This document shows, piece after piece, positions 32,389-41,817 of a stretch of 43,231 bases of DNA; positions within the stretch are counted from its first letter, which is position 1, and each line of letters starts with the position of its first letter. Origin of the DNA: an uncultured Bacteroidales bacterium (GTDB lineage Bacteria; Bacteroidota; Bacteroidia; Bacteroidales; Bacteroidaceae); NCBI GenBank assembly GCA_902775975.1, contig CACYOC010000022.1, forward strand, positions 1 to 43,231. Direction: 5' to 3'. The notes under the pieces were generated by a model. It saw nothing but the letters and a program-made list of their open reading frames with translations, did not search any database and was not told where the DNA came from. Made by a program: the position numbers and the translations under genes.

Positions 32389-34723
32389 CCTTATCATATA
32401 TTTAGCAGCATTGCTGATGCTCACCTCCTGCTCCATGACCAAGGACATTCCCGAGGACGAGCAGCTCTTCACGGGTTTGAAGACCATCGTCTATCAGGAT
32501 GCCAAGCCTTCCGACAACCTCATTTCCACACAGGAAGAAGTAGAGGCAGCCTTGGCTACGGCACCCAACGGTTCGCTGTTTGGCAGCAGCTACTACCGTC
32601 TGCCATTCTCGTGGGGCGTCACGGTATGGAACAAATACTCCACCAAGCAGACTGGGTTTGCCCGCTGGATGACGAAGACCTTCGGCAAACAGCCCGTTCT
32701 CATGTCATGGGTGAATCCTGAGTTGCGTGCCAGTGTAGCACAGACAGTCCTGCGCAACCATGGCTACTTCAACGGGCGTGTCACCTACGAGACCATCACG
32801 CAGAAGAATCCCAAGAAAGCCAAGATACAATATACCGTTATTCCGGGACCACTCTATACCATCGACAGCATCAGCTATATGGGCTACCCCGCCGAGGCCG
32901 ACAGTATGATACATGCAACCTTGGACGATGCCGCTATCCACAAGGGCGCCCCCTTTGTGGTTTCCAACCTTGAGACGGAACGCCAGCGCATCAACACCCT
33001 GCTGCGCAACAACGGCTATTACTACTATCGGCCCGACTACGCCTCTTATCTGGCAGACACGCTTCTCGTTGACGGCAAGGCACAGCTGCGTTTCCAACTG
33101 GCAAAGGGCATTCCCGAGGCAGCCACTCACAAGTGGTACATCGGGCGCATCAGCATCAACATGCGCAAGTCGTTCATGGAACAGCCCACCGACTCCTTCG
33201 TGGGCCGTTTCCTCACCATCCGCTATGCCGGCAAGAAACCTCCCATCCGGCCGCGTGTCCTGCTTGCTGACATGAAGATGCGTCCACGCAAGGAGTACAG
33301 CTATAGCGACTACTTAGAGACCAGCAGCAAGATCAATGCCATGGGGCTCTTCTCTATGACGGAATTCAAGTTCGACTCCATCGCCCATAGCGACACGCTG
33401 AATCTTACCCTGAACTGTACTTTCGACAAACCATGGGACTTCTACATCGAGACCAATGTCAATGCCCGCACCATCGGACGTGTCGGTCCGGAGCTGAAGA
33501 TGGGTGTCACCCGCCGCAATGCTTTCCGAGGAGCCGAGAAGATTGACGTCAACATCCACGGTTCCTACGAGTGGGCTACCAGCAGCGGCTCCAGTATGAA
33601 CAACTACGAATACGGTGCCGATGCCTCTGTGGAGTTTCCGCGCATCATCGCTCCCTTCGTTTCCAACAAGTTCTTCCGCCGCGACAAGAAAACTGGACGC
33701 TTCCGTCGCCGCAGCATGTTCTACTCAACACCCACGACTCTTGCCAAGGCTGCTACGAACATCATCTACCGTCCGGGCTACTACAAGATGCACGTGGTGT
33801 CTGGCGAATGGACCTACCGCTGGCAGACCTCTGAGTGCAGCCGTCATGAGTTCTCACCACTTACCTTGAAGTACCAGTTTATGAACAGCCATACTGCCGA
33901 CTTCGACTCGGTGATGAACGTCAATCCTTATCTGTGGGCAACCATGCAGGACTATTTCATCCCCGAAATGCGCTACACCTATACCTACACCAGTCCCTCG
34001 CGTCTGCTCAATCCCATTCGTTGGGAGACGACACTTGCCGAGTCAGGCAATGTAGTAGCCCTCTATGACCTTGCCACAGGCAAGTCGTGGAACCAGAAGA
34101 ACAAGACGATGTTCAAGAATCCTTATTCACAGTTCCTCAAACTCGAAACCGACTTCACCAAAACCTGGACGCTGGACCGACATGCTCGTCTCATCGGTCA
34201 TGTCAATGCCGGTGTCATCTACGCCTACGGCAACAGCGACTGGATTCCCAACAGCGAACTTTTCTATGTTGGTGGTGCCAACAGCATCCGAGCCTTCTCA
34301 GTACGACAGATTGGTCCGGGCAGCTTTAGAGGACTCAGCAGCAAGGCGTATTCATACCTGGTGCAGAACGGCGACATGAAACTCGTCATGAACCTGGAGT
34401 ACCGCCACCAGCTCTTTGGCAATCTGCATGGTGCCGTCTTCCTCGATGCCGGTAACGTCTGGAACCTCGAAAGCAAGGAAAGAGAAAATACGAAATATAC
34501 GCAACTGGCCAATCAAGGAAAGTTCCACTTGAAAAACCTATTCAACGAGATAGCCCTCGGCACGGGTATCGGCCTGCGCTACGACCTCGACTTCCTTATC
34601 ATCCGCCTCGACTGGGGCTTGGGTCTCCATGTGCCTTACGATACCGACAAGTCAGGCTACTTCAATGCCTCTACCTTCAAGCGTCACCAGACACTTCACT
34701 TTGCCATCGGATACCCATTCTAA
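32369..34723 (+). CDS. tamL: TamA/BamA-family outer-membrane lipoprotein (TamL)
   Basis: This protein of up to 784 residues starts at 32369 or at the in-frame ATG at 32375. A lipoprotein signal peptide ends in LLMLTSC, so the mature N-terminus would be a lipid-modified Cys. POTRA-like domains follow (about 80-330, VTYETITQKNPKKAKIQYTV and later), and the C-terminal half is the 16-strand barrel with the IRAFSVRQIGPGSFRG loop (the conserved R-G-F-like lid) and a final aromatic GYPF. Bacteroidetes encode such lipid-modified TamA homologues next to tamB. It would form the outer-membrane part of the TAM complex. Confidence 0.92.
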   Translation: MPMKRNNLIIYLAALLMLTSCSMTKDIPEDEQLFTGLKTIVYQDAKPSDNLISTQEEVEAALATAPNGSLFGSSYYRLPFSWGVTVWNKYSTKQTGFARWMTKTFGKQPVLMSWVNPELRASVAQTVLRNHGYFNGRVTYETITQKNPKKAKIQYTVIPGPLYTIDSISYMGYPAEADSMIHATLDDAAIHKGAPFVVSNLETERQRINTLLRNNGYYYYRPDYASYLADTLLVDGKAQLRFQLAKGIPEAATHKWYIGRISINMRKSFMEQPTDSFVGRFLTIRYAGKKPPIRPRVLLADMKMRPRKEYSYSDYLETSSKINAMGLFSMTEFKFDSIAHSDTLNLTLNCTFDKPWDFYIETNVNARTIGRVGPELKMGVTRRNAFRGAEKIDVNIHGSYEWATSSGSSMNNYEYGADASVEFPRIIAPFVSNKFFRRDKKTGRFRRRSMFYSTPTTLAKAATNIIYRPGYYKMHVVSGEWTYRWQTSECSRHEFSPLTLKYQFMNSHTADFDSVMNVNPYLWATMQDYFIPEMRYTYTYTSPSRLLNPIRWETTLAESGNVVALYDLATGKSWNQKNKTMFKNPYSQFLKLETDFTKTWTLDRHARLIGHVNAGVIYAYGNSDWIPNSELFYVGGANSIRAFSVRQIGPGSFRGLSSKAYSYLVQNGDMKLVMNLEYRHQLFGNLHGAVFLDAGNVWNLESKERENTKYTQLANQGKFHLKNLFNEIALGTGIGLRYDLDFLIIRLDWGLGLHVPYDTDKSGYFNASTFKRHQTLHFAIGYPF

Positions 34724-34766
34724 TAGCACTTCCGTTCAACAAGAAAATAAAAAATTGCTTTTTTAT

Positions 34767-34797
34767 TTTGTATTGTTCTCACTTATTTGTACCTTTG
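34767..34797 (+). promoter_or_regulatory. Promoter of the 198-aa gene
   Basis: TTTG at 34767-34770 and TACCTTTG at 34790-34797 are separated by 19 bases. The start codon at 34803 lies only five bases after the -7 element, so the transcript would have almost no leader. Confidence 0.85.
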
Positions 34798-34802
34798 CAG
34801 GT

Positions 34803-35399
34803 ATGAATGAAGCAAAATGGCACGAGAATGTAATACTGGCCGATGCTGACTACATCGACAAGGTAGCATTTAACCTGACGGTAAACTTTGAACGGATGCT
34901 GAACAGACGGATTCCCAAGGCTGACATGGCACGATGGGCAGACTGCGTAGCACTGGACGGAGGACTACGCGAAGGTGACAACGTGACACAGGTGCTGCTC
35001 ATTCACTCGAAGGAGAAACTGCAGATGGACAACTTCGAGCCATCGGACTTTGCCAGTGAACTGACAAACAAGGCGTTCAAGGACCATCTGGGAGAATTTA
35101 TCTTCGATGCTTACCGCACGGAAGAGGACTTGGTAGCACATGGCGACTTCTTCATAGACGCTCTGAGACTGATAGCGGAGCAAAAGGAAGTGAAGCGTAT
35201 CATGGTGATTCCTAATGCGGAGGACGAATATATATATAATAAGGTACGTAATACGCTGAAGTCGGTAGATGACGAGAAACGCATCACGCTCTTTGCCATG
35301 CAGCCCCTGGCGGGCGGGAACTTCAGACAGGAGATTCTGGGTTACTCGGTCATGGCAGCCCTGGGCATCAAGGGCGAGGAGATAGGAAAATGCCGATAA
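34803..35399 (+). CDS. Conserved cytoplasmic protein of unknown function
   Basis: The 198-aa protein starts at the ATG at 34803; longer frames to 34629 run back through the promoter and the tamL end and are rejected. It has no signal peptide and looks like a mixed alpha/beta fold (TQVLLIHSKEKLQ, KRIMVIPNAEDEYIYNKV). It may belong to a Bacteroidales family (DUF6621-like), but this is from memory and uncertain. It lies 66 bases before the carboxynorspermidine dehydrogenase gene in the same direction, so a link to polyamine metabolism is possible but not shown. Confidence 0.82.
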   Translation: MNEAKWHENVILADADYIDKVAFNLTVNFERMLNRRIPKADMARWADCVALDGGLREGDNVTQVLLIHSKEKLQMDNFEPSDFASELTNKAFKDHLGEFIFDAYRTEEDLVAHGDFFIDALRLIAEQKEVKRIMVIPNAEDEYIYNKVRNTLKSVDDEKRITLFAMQPLAGGNFRQEILGYSVMAALGIKGEEIGKCR

Positions 35400-35445
35400 A
35401 TGGCAAAATATCCAAATAGCAAAATAAATTGTAAATAGTAAATAG

Positions 35446-35468
35446 TCAAATTGTAAATTACCAAGATG
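35446..35468 (+). repeat. AT-rich leader repeat, copy 2
   Basis: TCAAATTGTAAATTACCAAG precedes the ATG at 35466 and differs by one base from the sequence in front of the TetR gene at 25554. Further AAATAGTAAATAGT units lie just upstream (35420-35445). Confidence 0.6.
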
Positions 35469-36707
35469 AGTAGAGTACTGATGATTGGAGCCGGTGGCGT
35501 GGCCACCGTAGCAGCGTTCAAGATAGCACAAAACGCTGACGTATTTACAGAGTTCATGATAGCTAGTCGCAGAAAGGCCAAGTGCGACAAGATAGTGGAG
35601 GATATCCACAAGGCAGGCTACGACTTGGACATCAAGACAGCCCAGGTGGATGCCGACGATGTAGAGCAGCTGAAGGCACTGTTTAACGACTACAAACCGG
35701 AGCTGGTCATCAACCTTGCCCTACCCTATCAGGACCTGACCATCATGGAGGCTTGTCTGGCTTGCGGATGCAGTTACCTCGATACTGCCAACTACGAGCC
35801 GAAGGACGAGGCCCACTTTGAATACTCCTGGCAGTGGGCTTACCGCGAACGTTTCGAAAAGGCAGGACTGACAGCCATCCTCGGCTGCGGCTTCGACCCG
35901 GGTGTGACGTCTATCTATACAGCATACGCTGCCAAGCACCACTTCGACGCCATCGAGTATCTGGACATCGTCGATTGTAATGCAGGCGACCACCACAAGG
36001 CTTTCGCCACGAACTTCAATCCGGAGATCAACATCCGCGAGATTACACAGAAAGGTCTCTACTGGGAGAACGGCAAATGGGTAGAGACGGAGCCACTGGA
36101 GATTCACAAGGACCTGACCTACCCCAACATCGGACCACGCGACAGTTATCTGTTGCATCATGAGGAGATAGAGTCGCTGGTCATCAACTACCCCACTATC
36201 AAGCGTGCCCGCTTCTGGATGACCTTCGGACAGCAGTATCTGAAACACCTGGAGGTGATTCAGAACATTGGCATGAGCCGCATCGACGAGGTGGAGTACG
36301 AGGCTCCGTTAGCCGATGGTTCGGGCAAGACCGTCAAGGTGAAGATCGTTCCCCTGCAGTTCCTCAAGGCCGTGCTGCCTAACCCGCAGGATTTGGGCGA
36401 GAACTACGAGGGCGAGACCAGCATCGGCTGCCGCATTCGTGGTATCGGCAAGGACGGCAAGGAGCATACCTATTACGTTTATAACAACTGCTCGCACCGT
36501 GCTGCCTACGAGGAGACAGGCATGCAGGGCGTCTCATACACCACGGGCGTTCCCGCCATGATTGGTGCCATGATGTTCTGCAAGGGACTGTGGAAGAAGC
36601 CCGGCGTCCATAACGTCGAAGAGTTCGACCCCGATCCCTTCATGGAACAGCTGAACAAGCAGGGACTGCCCTGGCACGAGATCCACGACGGCGACCTGGA
36701 GCTGTAA
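35466..36707 (+). CDS. Carboxynorspermidine dehydrogenase-like (saccharopine dehydrogenase family)
   Basis: This 413-aa protein has the nucleotide-binding GAGGVA motif at 8-13, a Rossmann domain to about residue 130 and the C-terminal saccharopine-dehydrogenase-type domain. Close relatives condense aspartate semialdehyde with a diamine and reduce the product to carboxy(nor)spermidine, the Bacteroidetes route to spermidine. Segments such as CGFDPGVTSIY (about 142-152) and the VDCNAGDH stretch are typical of that group. The decarboxylase partner is not in the window. The start ATG follows an AT-rich leader repeat. Confidence 0.9.
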   Translation: MSRVLMIGAGGVATVAAFKIAQNADVFTEFMIASRRKAKCDKIVEDIHKAGYDLDIKTAQVDADDVEQLKALFNDYKPELVINLALPYQDLTIMEACLACGCSYLDTANYEPKDEAHFEYSWQWAYRERFEKAGLTAILGCGFDPGVTSIYTAYAAKHHFDAIEYLDIVDCNAGDHHKAFATNFNPEINIREITQKGLYWENGKWVETEPLEIHKDLTYPNIGPRDSYLLHHEEIESLVINYPTIKRARFWMTFGQQYLKHLEVIQNIGMSRIDEVEYEAPLADGSGKTVKVKIVPLQFLKAVLPNPQDLGENYEGETSIGCRIRGIGKDGKEHTYYVYNNCSHRAAYEETGMQGVSYTTGVPAMIGAMMFCKGLWKKPGVHNVEEFDPDPFMEQLNKQGLPWHEIHDGDLEL

Positions 36708-36740
36708 AACAGAGAAATGACTCCATAAATAGCAAATTGT

Positions 36741-36810
36741 CAAGGCTGCGATTAAGCGAGAGCAATGGTGCTTGCACCGATTGCCGAGCGTGAGCAGGCT
36801 CGATGTGAAA
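36741..36810. repeat. Dispersed palindromic repeat, copy 1
   Basis: The core GCGAGAGCAATGGTGCTTGC and onward (36756-36790) folds into a hairpin GGTGC-TT-GCACC with outer GCAAT/ATTGC pairing. The left arm AAGGCTGCG (36742-36750) matches the complement of the right arm CGCAGCC of copy 2. It lies between the dehydrogenase gene and recA. Confidence 0.75.
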
Positions 36811-36832
36811 CATCAAATCGTATATTAAGAAT

Positions 36833-37858
36833 ATGGCAAAGAAAGAAGAAACAGAACAGCTGTCTCCGCAACAGGAGAAAATGAAAGCCCTGATGGCTGC
36901 CATGCAGAAGATTGAAAAGGACTTCGGCAAGGGCAGCATTATGAAACTGGGCGAAGAGAAAATAGAGAATGTGGAGGTCATTCCCACGGGTAGTATCGGA
37001 CTGAATGCTGCACTGGGTGTTGGCGGTTATCCCAAGGGACGTATCATCGAGATTTACGGTCCTGAGTCGAGTGGTAAGACAACACTGGCCATCCATGCCA
37101 TTGCCGAGGCTCAGAAGGCTGGCGGCATTGCTGCCTTCATCGATGCAGAGCACGCCTTCGACCGCTTCTATGCACAGAAGTTAGGCGTGGATGTTGACAA
37201 CCTGTATATCTCGCAGCCCGACAATGGTGAGCAGGCACTGGAGATTGCCGACCAGCTCATCCGCTCGAGTGCCATCGACATCTTGGTGGTTGACTCCGTG
37301 GCTGCCCTGACACCCAAGAAGGAAATTGAGGGCGACATGGGCGACTCGGCAGTGGGTCTGCACGCCCGACTGATGTCACAAGCCCTGCGCAAGCTGACCG
37401 GTACCATTTCCAAGACCAACACGACGTGCATCTTCATCAACCAGCTGCGCGAGAAAATTGGCGTCATGTTCGGCAATCCTGAGACTACGACAGGCGGTAA
37501 CGCCCTGAAGTTCTATGCTTCGGTACGTCTGGACATTCGCAAGTCATCGCCCATCAAGGACGGCGACAACGTCATCGGCAATCTGGTGAGAGTGAAGGTT
37601 GTCAAGAACAAGGTGGCTCCTCCCTTCCGCAAGGCAGAGTTTGAGATTCTCTTCGGCGAGGGCATCTCGAAGATTGGCGAGATTATCGACCTGGCTGTAG
37701 AGTACGACATCATCAAGAAGAGCGGCTCGTGGTTCTCGTACGGAGACTCCAAGCTGGCTCAAGGCCGTGATGCCACCAAGCAGCTGCTGAAGGACAACCC
37801 TGAGTTGTGCGAAGAGCTGGAAGGAAAAATCATGCAAGCTATCAAGGACAAAGAATAG
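36833..37858 (+). CDS. recA: Recombinase A
   Basis: This 341-aa protein forms the nucleoprotein filament for homologous recombination and triggers LexA-type self-cleavage. Walker A is GPESSGKT (76-83), Walker B lies in the [11 protein letters not shown] segment, and the L2 region [20 protein letters not shown] is present. The N-terminal helix and C-terminal acidic end are normal. No clear SOS box was seen in the short upstream space, which holds a palindromic repeat. Its stop is directly adjacent to the stop of the convergent gene. Confidence 0.97.
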   Translation: MAKKEETEQLSPQQEKMKALMAAMQKIEKDFGKGSIMKLGEEKIENVEVIPTGSIGLNAALGVGGYPKGRIIEIYGPESSGKTTLAIHAIAEAQKAGGIAAFIDAEHAFDRFYAQKLGVDVDNLYISQPDNGEQALEIADQLIRSSAIDILVVDSVAALTPKKEIEGDMGDSAVGLHARLMSQALRKLTGTISKTNTTCIFINQLREKIGVMFGNPETTTGGNALKFYASVRLDIRKSSPIKDGDNVIGNLVRVKVVKNKVAPPFRKAEFEILFGEGISKIGEIIDLAVEYDIIKKSGSWFSYGDSKLAQGRDATKQLLKDNPELCEELEGKIMQAIKDKE

Positions 37859-39319
37859 TCACTGGATAGGTGTTCCTGTCGTAAAGTCGCCATCAGTCTC
37901 GGTGTACTCCTTTTGAGTAATCTTCCGAACTGGTGACGGCTTTTTCCTTTTTGCCGTGGTAGTGGCTTTCTTGTCATCATCGGTACCCTTACGGGCTTTG
38001 CCATTAACGACTAGACCTGTTTCGTGGTCAAACCATACGTCAAAGATAACGCCATTGGAACGGGAGTACATCCACTTCTCATTACCATTATCCTCGACAA
38101 CAGTCCGGAAGGGCTCACCCATGGCAAGCAATACTTGATCTCTGTTCATGCCACGGATGACACGGCCCTCACGAATGGCGGCACGGATTTCCTTGCTGGT
38201 CTCCTTGACAGCACCGTCACCCATGCCAAAGACATAGCCGAAGAAGTCGTTCTCCATGTTGCCGTTACGCGTGTTAAGGACGTCGCTCTCCGTGAAGCCT
38301 ACTTCCTTGGTGAAGACACGACGGCTCTCCACCTCACGCATGGTCAGCAGATAGTAACGAGTGTCGGGTACAGGTTTGATTTCATCGACGATAAAACCGG
38401 TAAAGCGGGGAATGCGGATGTCGCGAATCTTACCCGAACCCTTGCTTCGCATCATCGTAGGATGATTGGTATGAATGGTCTTGCCTACATAGTCGTTGTA
38501 ATTTTCGGATACTGTCATTATGGCATCTGCATACTCAAAAGAGTTCTGGAAAAGGAATTTCTCGTTGTCCATAATGAACTCGTCGTCACGCAGGCCACAG
38601 TTGGTCTTCGACATGGCGACACACTGGAAGAACTGGTTGCCTTGCTCGTCCTCGGCAATAATCTTAACGGGGAAGTTGCGGGTACCGACACCGATGGCCT
38701 TGATGGTGACAACGATATTCTTCTTAACCGTCACCTCACGACTGCCGTCGCTGTCATAGTCGGTATCAACATAGTATTTCTGCGCACGCGTCAGCACCTG
38801 TTGGTCTATCAGCAGTTCACGAGCCTTATCGACATCGCCCAGATAAGCCAGTGTTGGCACGCCCTTGCGGCCGTAGCAGTAGTCTTCGAATGACCCCATG
38901 GGCAACTCATAGTAAAATCTCTTTCCGCCGCCCTCGTCAGCAAACAGTACATGCGTGCGACCATTGGGTGCTTCCTCGTGTCCCTGATACGTCAGAATAT
39001 GATGACGAAGACGACCACTGCCCACCTCTCTGTTAGTTTCTGCATCACAGAAAGTATTGACAAGCAGGTCATATTTTTCAGGAATCACCATGAAACGCAT
39101 GCCCACTCGCCAGTCGCACATGCTATAGTAAGGGAAGTTCTTGCCCATGAAGTCCTGAGGCTCGGCATCCTGCTGCGCATCACCGCCTCCGGTAGCATCG
39201 GCAGGAGCCGCCTTGACAGTCTTCTTGGCACCCTTGGTCTTCACTATATAATCATTTGTCTGAGCCGAAGCGGTCAGCACGCTCCATGACAAAACGAGGA
39301 GAAATATAACTCTATTCAT
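37859..39319 (-). CDS. Exported protein with BamE-like C-terminal domain
   Basis: The protein has 486 residues from the ATG at 39319; a longer frame to 39523 passes through the promoter at 39345-39376 and is rejected. A signal peptide is visible (MNRVIFLLVLSWSVLTASAQ), so it is periplasmic or secreted. The middle has several beta-rich repeats of unknown type. The C-terminal segment (about 390-450: IRGMNRDQVLLAMGEP, then EKWMYSRSNGVIFDVWFD) has the GM/T-x-x-QV-x-x-xLG-x-P and W-x-Y pattern of SmpA/BamE-like folds, which bind envelope assembly partners. No family name for the whole protein was recognised. Confidence 0.82.
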   Translation of the reverse strand: MNRVIFLLVLSWSVLTASAQTNDYIVKTKGAKKTVKAAPADATGGGDAQQDAEPQDFMGKNFPYYSMCDWRVGMRFMVIPEKYDLLVNTFCDAETNREVGSGRLRHHILTYQGHEEAPNGRTHVLFADEGGGKRFYYELPMGSFEDYCYGRKGVPTLAYLGDVDKARELLIDQQVLTRAQKYYVDTDYDSDGSREVTVKKNIVVTIKAIGVGTRNFPVKIIAEDEQGNQFFQCVAMSKTNCGLRDDEFIMDNEKFLFQNSFEYADAIMTVSENYNDYVGKTIHTNHPTMMRSKGSGKIRDIRIPRFTGFIVDEIKPVPDTRYYLLTMREVESRRVFTKEVGFTESDVLNTRNGNMENDFFGYVFGMGDGAVKETSKEIRAAIREGRVIRGMNRDQVLLAMGEPFRTVVEDNGNEKWMYSRSNGVIFDVWFDHETGLVVNGKARKGTDDDKKATTTAKRKKPSPVRKITQKEYTETDGDFTTGTPIQ

Positions 39320-39344
39320 AATCTGTTGTATGCTAATTTGTCTG

Positions 39345-39376
39345 CAAAGGTACGAATAAGTGAATAAAAAAGCAAA
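39345..39376 (-). promoter_or_regulatory. Promoter of the exported-protein gene
   Basis: On the minus strand TTTG (39376-39373) and TACCTTTG (39352-39345) are separated by 20 bases, and the ATG at 39319 lies 25 bases downstream. Confidence 0.85.
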
Positions 39377-39428
39377 TAAATTTGCATTTTTTGAACATCG
39401 CCCGACTGACAGCAACGATGTCTGACAC

Positions 39429-39441
39429 TGACAAAATGTCA
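39429..39441. repeat. Short inverted repeat upstream of dnaK
   Basis: TGACA-AAA-TGTCA is a perfect 5-bp inverted repeat with a 3-base centre, 25 bp upstream of a sigma-54-like promoter. It could be a regulator site. Confidence 0.45.
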
Positions 39442-39465
39442 TCATGGCAGCATTGTAAGAGACTT

Positions 39466-39481
39466 TGGCACACCCTTTGCT
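39466..39481 (+). promoter_or_regulatory. Sigma-54-like promoter upstream of dnaK
   Basis: TGGCACA-CCCT-TTGCT matches the -24/-12 consensus TGGCACR-N4-TTGCW in full, with the required GG and GC doublets. The predicted start is near 39492, about 80 bases before the dnaK ATG. No TTTG/TAnnTTTG promoter was found in the same space on the plus strand. Confidence 0.6.
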
Positions 39482-39570
39482 GTAAATGATAGTGACAGGG
39501 TGCCTGCTGAAACAGAGCGGCATCTGCCAAAGACAACAAAGAATTATTAATTAAAAAAACAAATACAATT

Positions 39571-41502
39571 ATGGGAAAGATTATTGGAATTGACTTAGGT
39601 ACTACCAACAGCTGCGTTGCTGTCTTCGAAGGCAACGAGCCCGTAGTAATCGCCAACAGCGAGGGTAAGCGTACAACACCTTCAGTCGTTGGCTTTGTAG
39701 AAAACGGTGAGCGCAAGATTGGCGACCCCGCCAAGCGTCAGGCTATCACAAACCCCAAGAAGACCGTTTACTCTATCAAGCGCTTCATGGGTGAGAACTG
39801 GCAGCAGACCGAGAAGGAAATCTCGCGCGTACCTTATACTGTAGTAAACGAGGGTGGCTATCCACGTGTTGACATCGACGGACGTAAATACACGCCACAG
39901 GAGATTTCAGCTATGGTGCTGCAGAAGATGAAGAAGACTGCCGAGGACTATCTCGGACAGGAAGTCACCGATGCCGTCATCACCGTACCTGCCTACTTCT
40001 CTGACTCTCAGCGTCAGGCTACCAAGGAGGCTGGACAGATTGCCGGTCTGAATGTTCGCCGTATCGTCAACGAGCCTACAGCTGCTGCTCTGGCTTATGG
40101 TGTTGACAAGGCCAACAAGGATATGAAGATTGCCGTATTCGACCTCGGTGGTGGTACGTTCGATATCTCTATCCTGGAGTTCGGCGGTGGTGTGTTCGAG
40201 GTTCTTTCTACCAATGGTGATACTCACCTGGGTGGTGATGACTTCGACCAGGTCATCATCGACTGGCTGGTACAGGAGTTCAAGAACGACGAGGGTGCCG
40301 ACCTGAAGGCTGACCCCATGGCTATGCAGCGTCTGAAGGAGGCTGCCGAGAAGGCTAAGATTGAGCTGTCTTCTTCTACCTCTACCGAAATCAACCTGCC
40401 CTACATCATGCCTGTTGGCGGTGTTCCCAAGCACTTGGTAAAGACACTGACACGTGCAAAGTTCGAGCAGTTGGCACACAACCTCATCCAGGCATGTCTG
40501 GAGCCTTGTAAAAAGGCCATCGCTGATGCCAAGCTGAGCACTGCCGATATCGACGAGGTCATCCTCGTAGGTGGTTCAAGCCGTATTCCTGCCGTACAGG
40601 AACTGGTAAAGAACTACTTCGGCAAGGAGCCTTCAAAGGGTGTTAACCCCGACGAGGTGGTAGCCGTAGGTGCTTCTATTCAGGGTGCTATTCTGAATAA
40701 GGAAGGTGGCGTAGGCGACATCGTGCTGCTCGACGTCACTCCGTTGACCCTCGGTATCGAGACCATGGGTGGTGTAATGACCAAGCTCATCGAGGCCAAC
40801 ACGACCATTCCTTGCAAGAAGAGTGAAGTGTTCTCTACCGCTGCTGACAACCAGACAGAAGTGACCATCCACGTACTGCAGGGTGAGCGTCCTATGGCTG
40901 CACAGAACAAGTCTATCGGACAGTTTAACCTCACCGGCATCGCTCCCGCACGTCGTGGTATTCCTCAGATTGAGGTAACCTTCGATATTGATGCCAACGG
41001 TATCCTGAAGGTCAGCGCCAAGGATAAGGCTACCGGCAAGGAGCAGGCCATCCGTATCGAGGCTTCCAGCGGTCTGTCACAGGAAGAAATCGACCGCATG
41101 AAGGCAGAGGCAGAGCAGAACGCCGAGAACGACAAGAAGGAGCGCGAGCGCGTCGATAAGATGAATCAGGCTGACTCCATGATCTTCCAGACCGAGAACC
41201 AGCTGAAGGAAATTGGCGACAAGATCCCCGCAGAGCACAAACCCGCCATCGAGCAAGCCCTGCAGCAGTTGAAAGACGCCCACAAGGCTGGTGACATCGC
41301 AGCCATCGACACCGCCATTGCAGCCCTCAACACCGCTTGGCAGACCGCTTCACAGCAGATGTATCAGGGAGCCCAGGCTGGTCCTCAGCCCGGTGCTGAC
41401 CAGCAGCAAGGTCCCTTCTACAACCAGCAGGCCGGCGGTCAGCAGCAACAGGCTCCCAAGGATGACAACATCCAGGACGCCGACTTCGAGGAGGTCAAGT
41501 AA
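39571..41502 (+). CDS. dnaK: Chaperone protein DnaK (Hsp70)
   Basis: This 643-aa chaperone binds and releases unfolded proteins with ATP. The N-terminus has [17 protein letters not shown], the nucleotide-binding domain has [13 protein letters not shown] and [10 protein letters not shown], and the substrate domain contains the [16 protein letters not shown] segment. The C-terminal lid is followed by a Q- and G-rich linker and an acidic end ([13 protein letters not shown]). Neither grpE nor dnaJ is adjacent. The gene stands alone behind a sigma-54-like promoter; after it come a palindromic repeat and a strong terminator. Confidence 0.98.
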   Translation: MGKIIGIDLGTTNSCVAVFEGNEPVVIANSEGKRTTPSVVGFVENGERKIGDPAKRQAITNPKKTVYSIKRFMGENWQQTEKEISRVPYTVVNEGGYPRVDIDGRKYTPQEISAMVLQKMKKTAEDYLGQEVTDAVITVPAYFSDSQRQATKEAGQIAGLNVRRIVNEPTAAALAYGVDKANKDMKIAVFDLGGGTFDISILEFGGGVFEVLSTNGDTHLGGDDFDQVIIDWLVQEFKNDEGADLKADPMAMQRLKEAAEKAKIELSSSTSTEINLPYIMPVGGVPKHLVKTLTRAKFEQLAHNLIQACLEPCKKAIADAKLSTADIDEVILVGGSSRIPAVQELVKNYFGKEPSKGVNPDEVVAVGASIQGAILNKEGGVGDIVLLDVTPLTLGIETMGGVMTKLIEANTTIPCKKSEVFSTAADNQTEVTIHVLQGERPMAAQNKSIGQFNLTGIAPARRGIPQIEVTFDIDANGILKVSAKDKATGKEQAIRIEASSGLSQEEIDRMKAEAEQNAENDKKERERVDKMNQADSMIFQTENQLKEIGDKIPAEHKPAIEQALQQLKDAHKAGDIAAIDTAIAALNTAWQTASQQMYQGAQAGPQPGADQQQGPFYNQQAGGQQQQAPKDDNIQDADFEEVK

Positions 41503-41504
41503 AG

Positions 41505-41579
41505 TGCAAGCCGAGAGCAATGCCATGCTTGCATGAGCATAGCCGAGGCGCAGCCTTTATTCGATGAAGTCAAGTAAAG
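41505..41579. repeat. Dispersed palindromic repeat, copy 2, with duplicated dnaK end
   Basis: The segment CCGAGAGCAATGCCATGC and onward parallels copy 1, with hairpin CATGC-TT-GCATG in place of GGTGC-TT-GCACC and outer GCAATGC/GCATAGC. It carries the right arm CGCAGCCT. It is followed by TTCGATGAAGTCAAGTAAAG (41560-41579), an 18-of-20 copy of the dnaK end at 41485-41504, including the stop codon. Confidence 0.75.
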
Positions 41580-41609
41580 ACCGATAAAAATCGACAGAAA
41601 AACCATAAG

Positions 41610-41646
41610 AAAATCCGTGTAAGCCCAATGGTTTACACGGATTTTT
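41610..41646. terminator. Strong terminator after dnaK
   Basis: AAAATCCGTGTAA (41610-41622) pairs perfectly over 13 bases with TTACACGGATTTT (41633-41645), followed by T. The A and T flanks allow it to work in both directions. Confidence 0.9.
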
Positions 41647-41752
41647 ATGATACCCTTTTCATGGCACTTATCGTGGTTTCATTCATAGCGAGAATACCCC
41701 TCGCAGCTCACGATGCAACGGCTTGCCGATAACAACAGGTATGTATAAAGAA

Positions 41753-41770
41753 AAATTCTCTAGAGAATTT
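41753..41770. repeat. 18-bp perfect palindrome, copy 1
   Basis: AAATTCTCTAGAGAATTT is fully self-complementary. An identical copy begins 65 bp further on. Confidence 0.9.
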
Positions 41771-41817
41771 AATGACAAGCCCTATACTTGAACAACGCGA
41801 AACGCCATTTCGTCAAC

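Noticed and set aside
34629-34802. N-terminal extension of the 198-aa protein
   Set aside because: It runs back through the promoter and the end of the TamA-like gene.
39320-39523. N-terminal extension of the exported protein
   Set aside because: It passes through the promoter at 39345-39376 and hides a clear signal peptide that starts at 39319.
41291-41536. Open frame of 81 codons over the dnaK end
   Set aside because: It is in another frame of the conserved dnaK 3' end and ends in the palindromic repeat.
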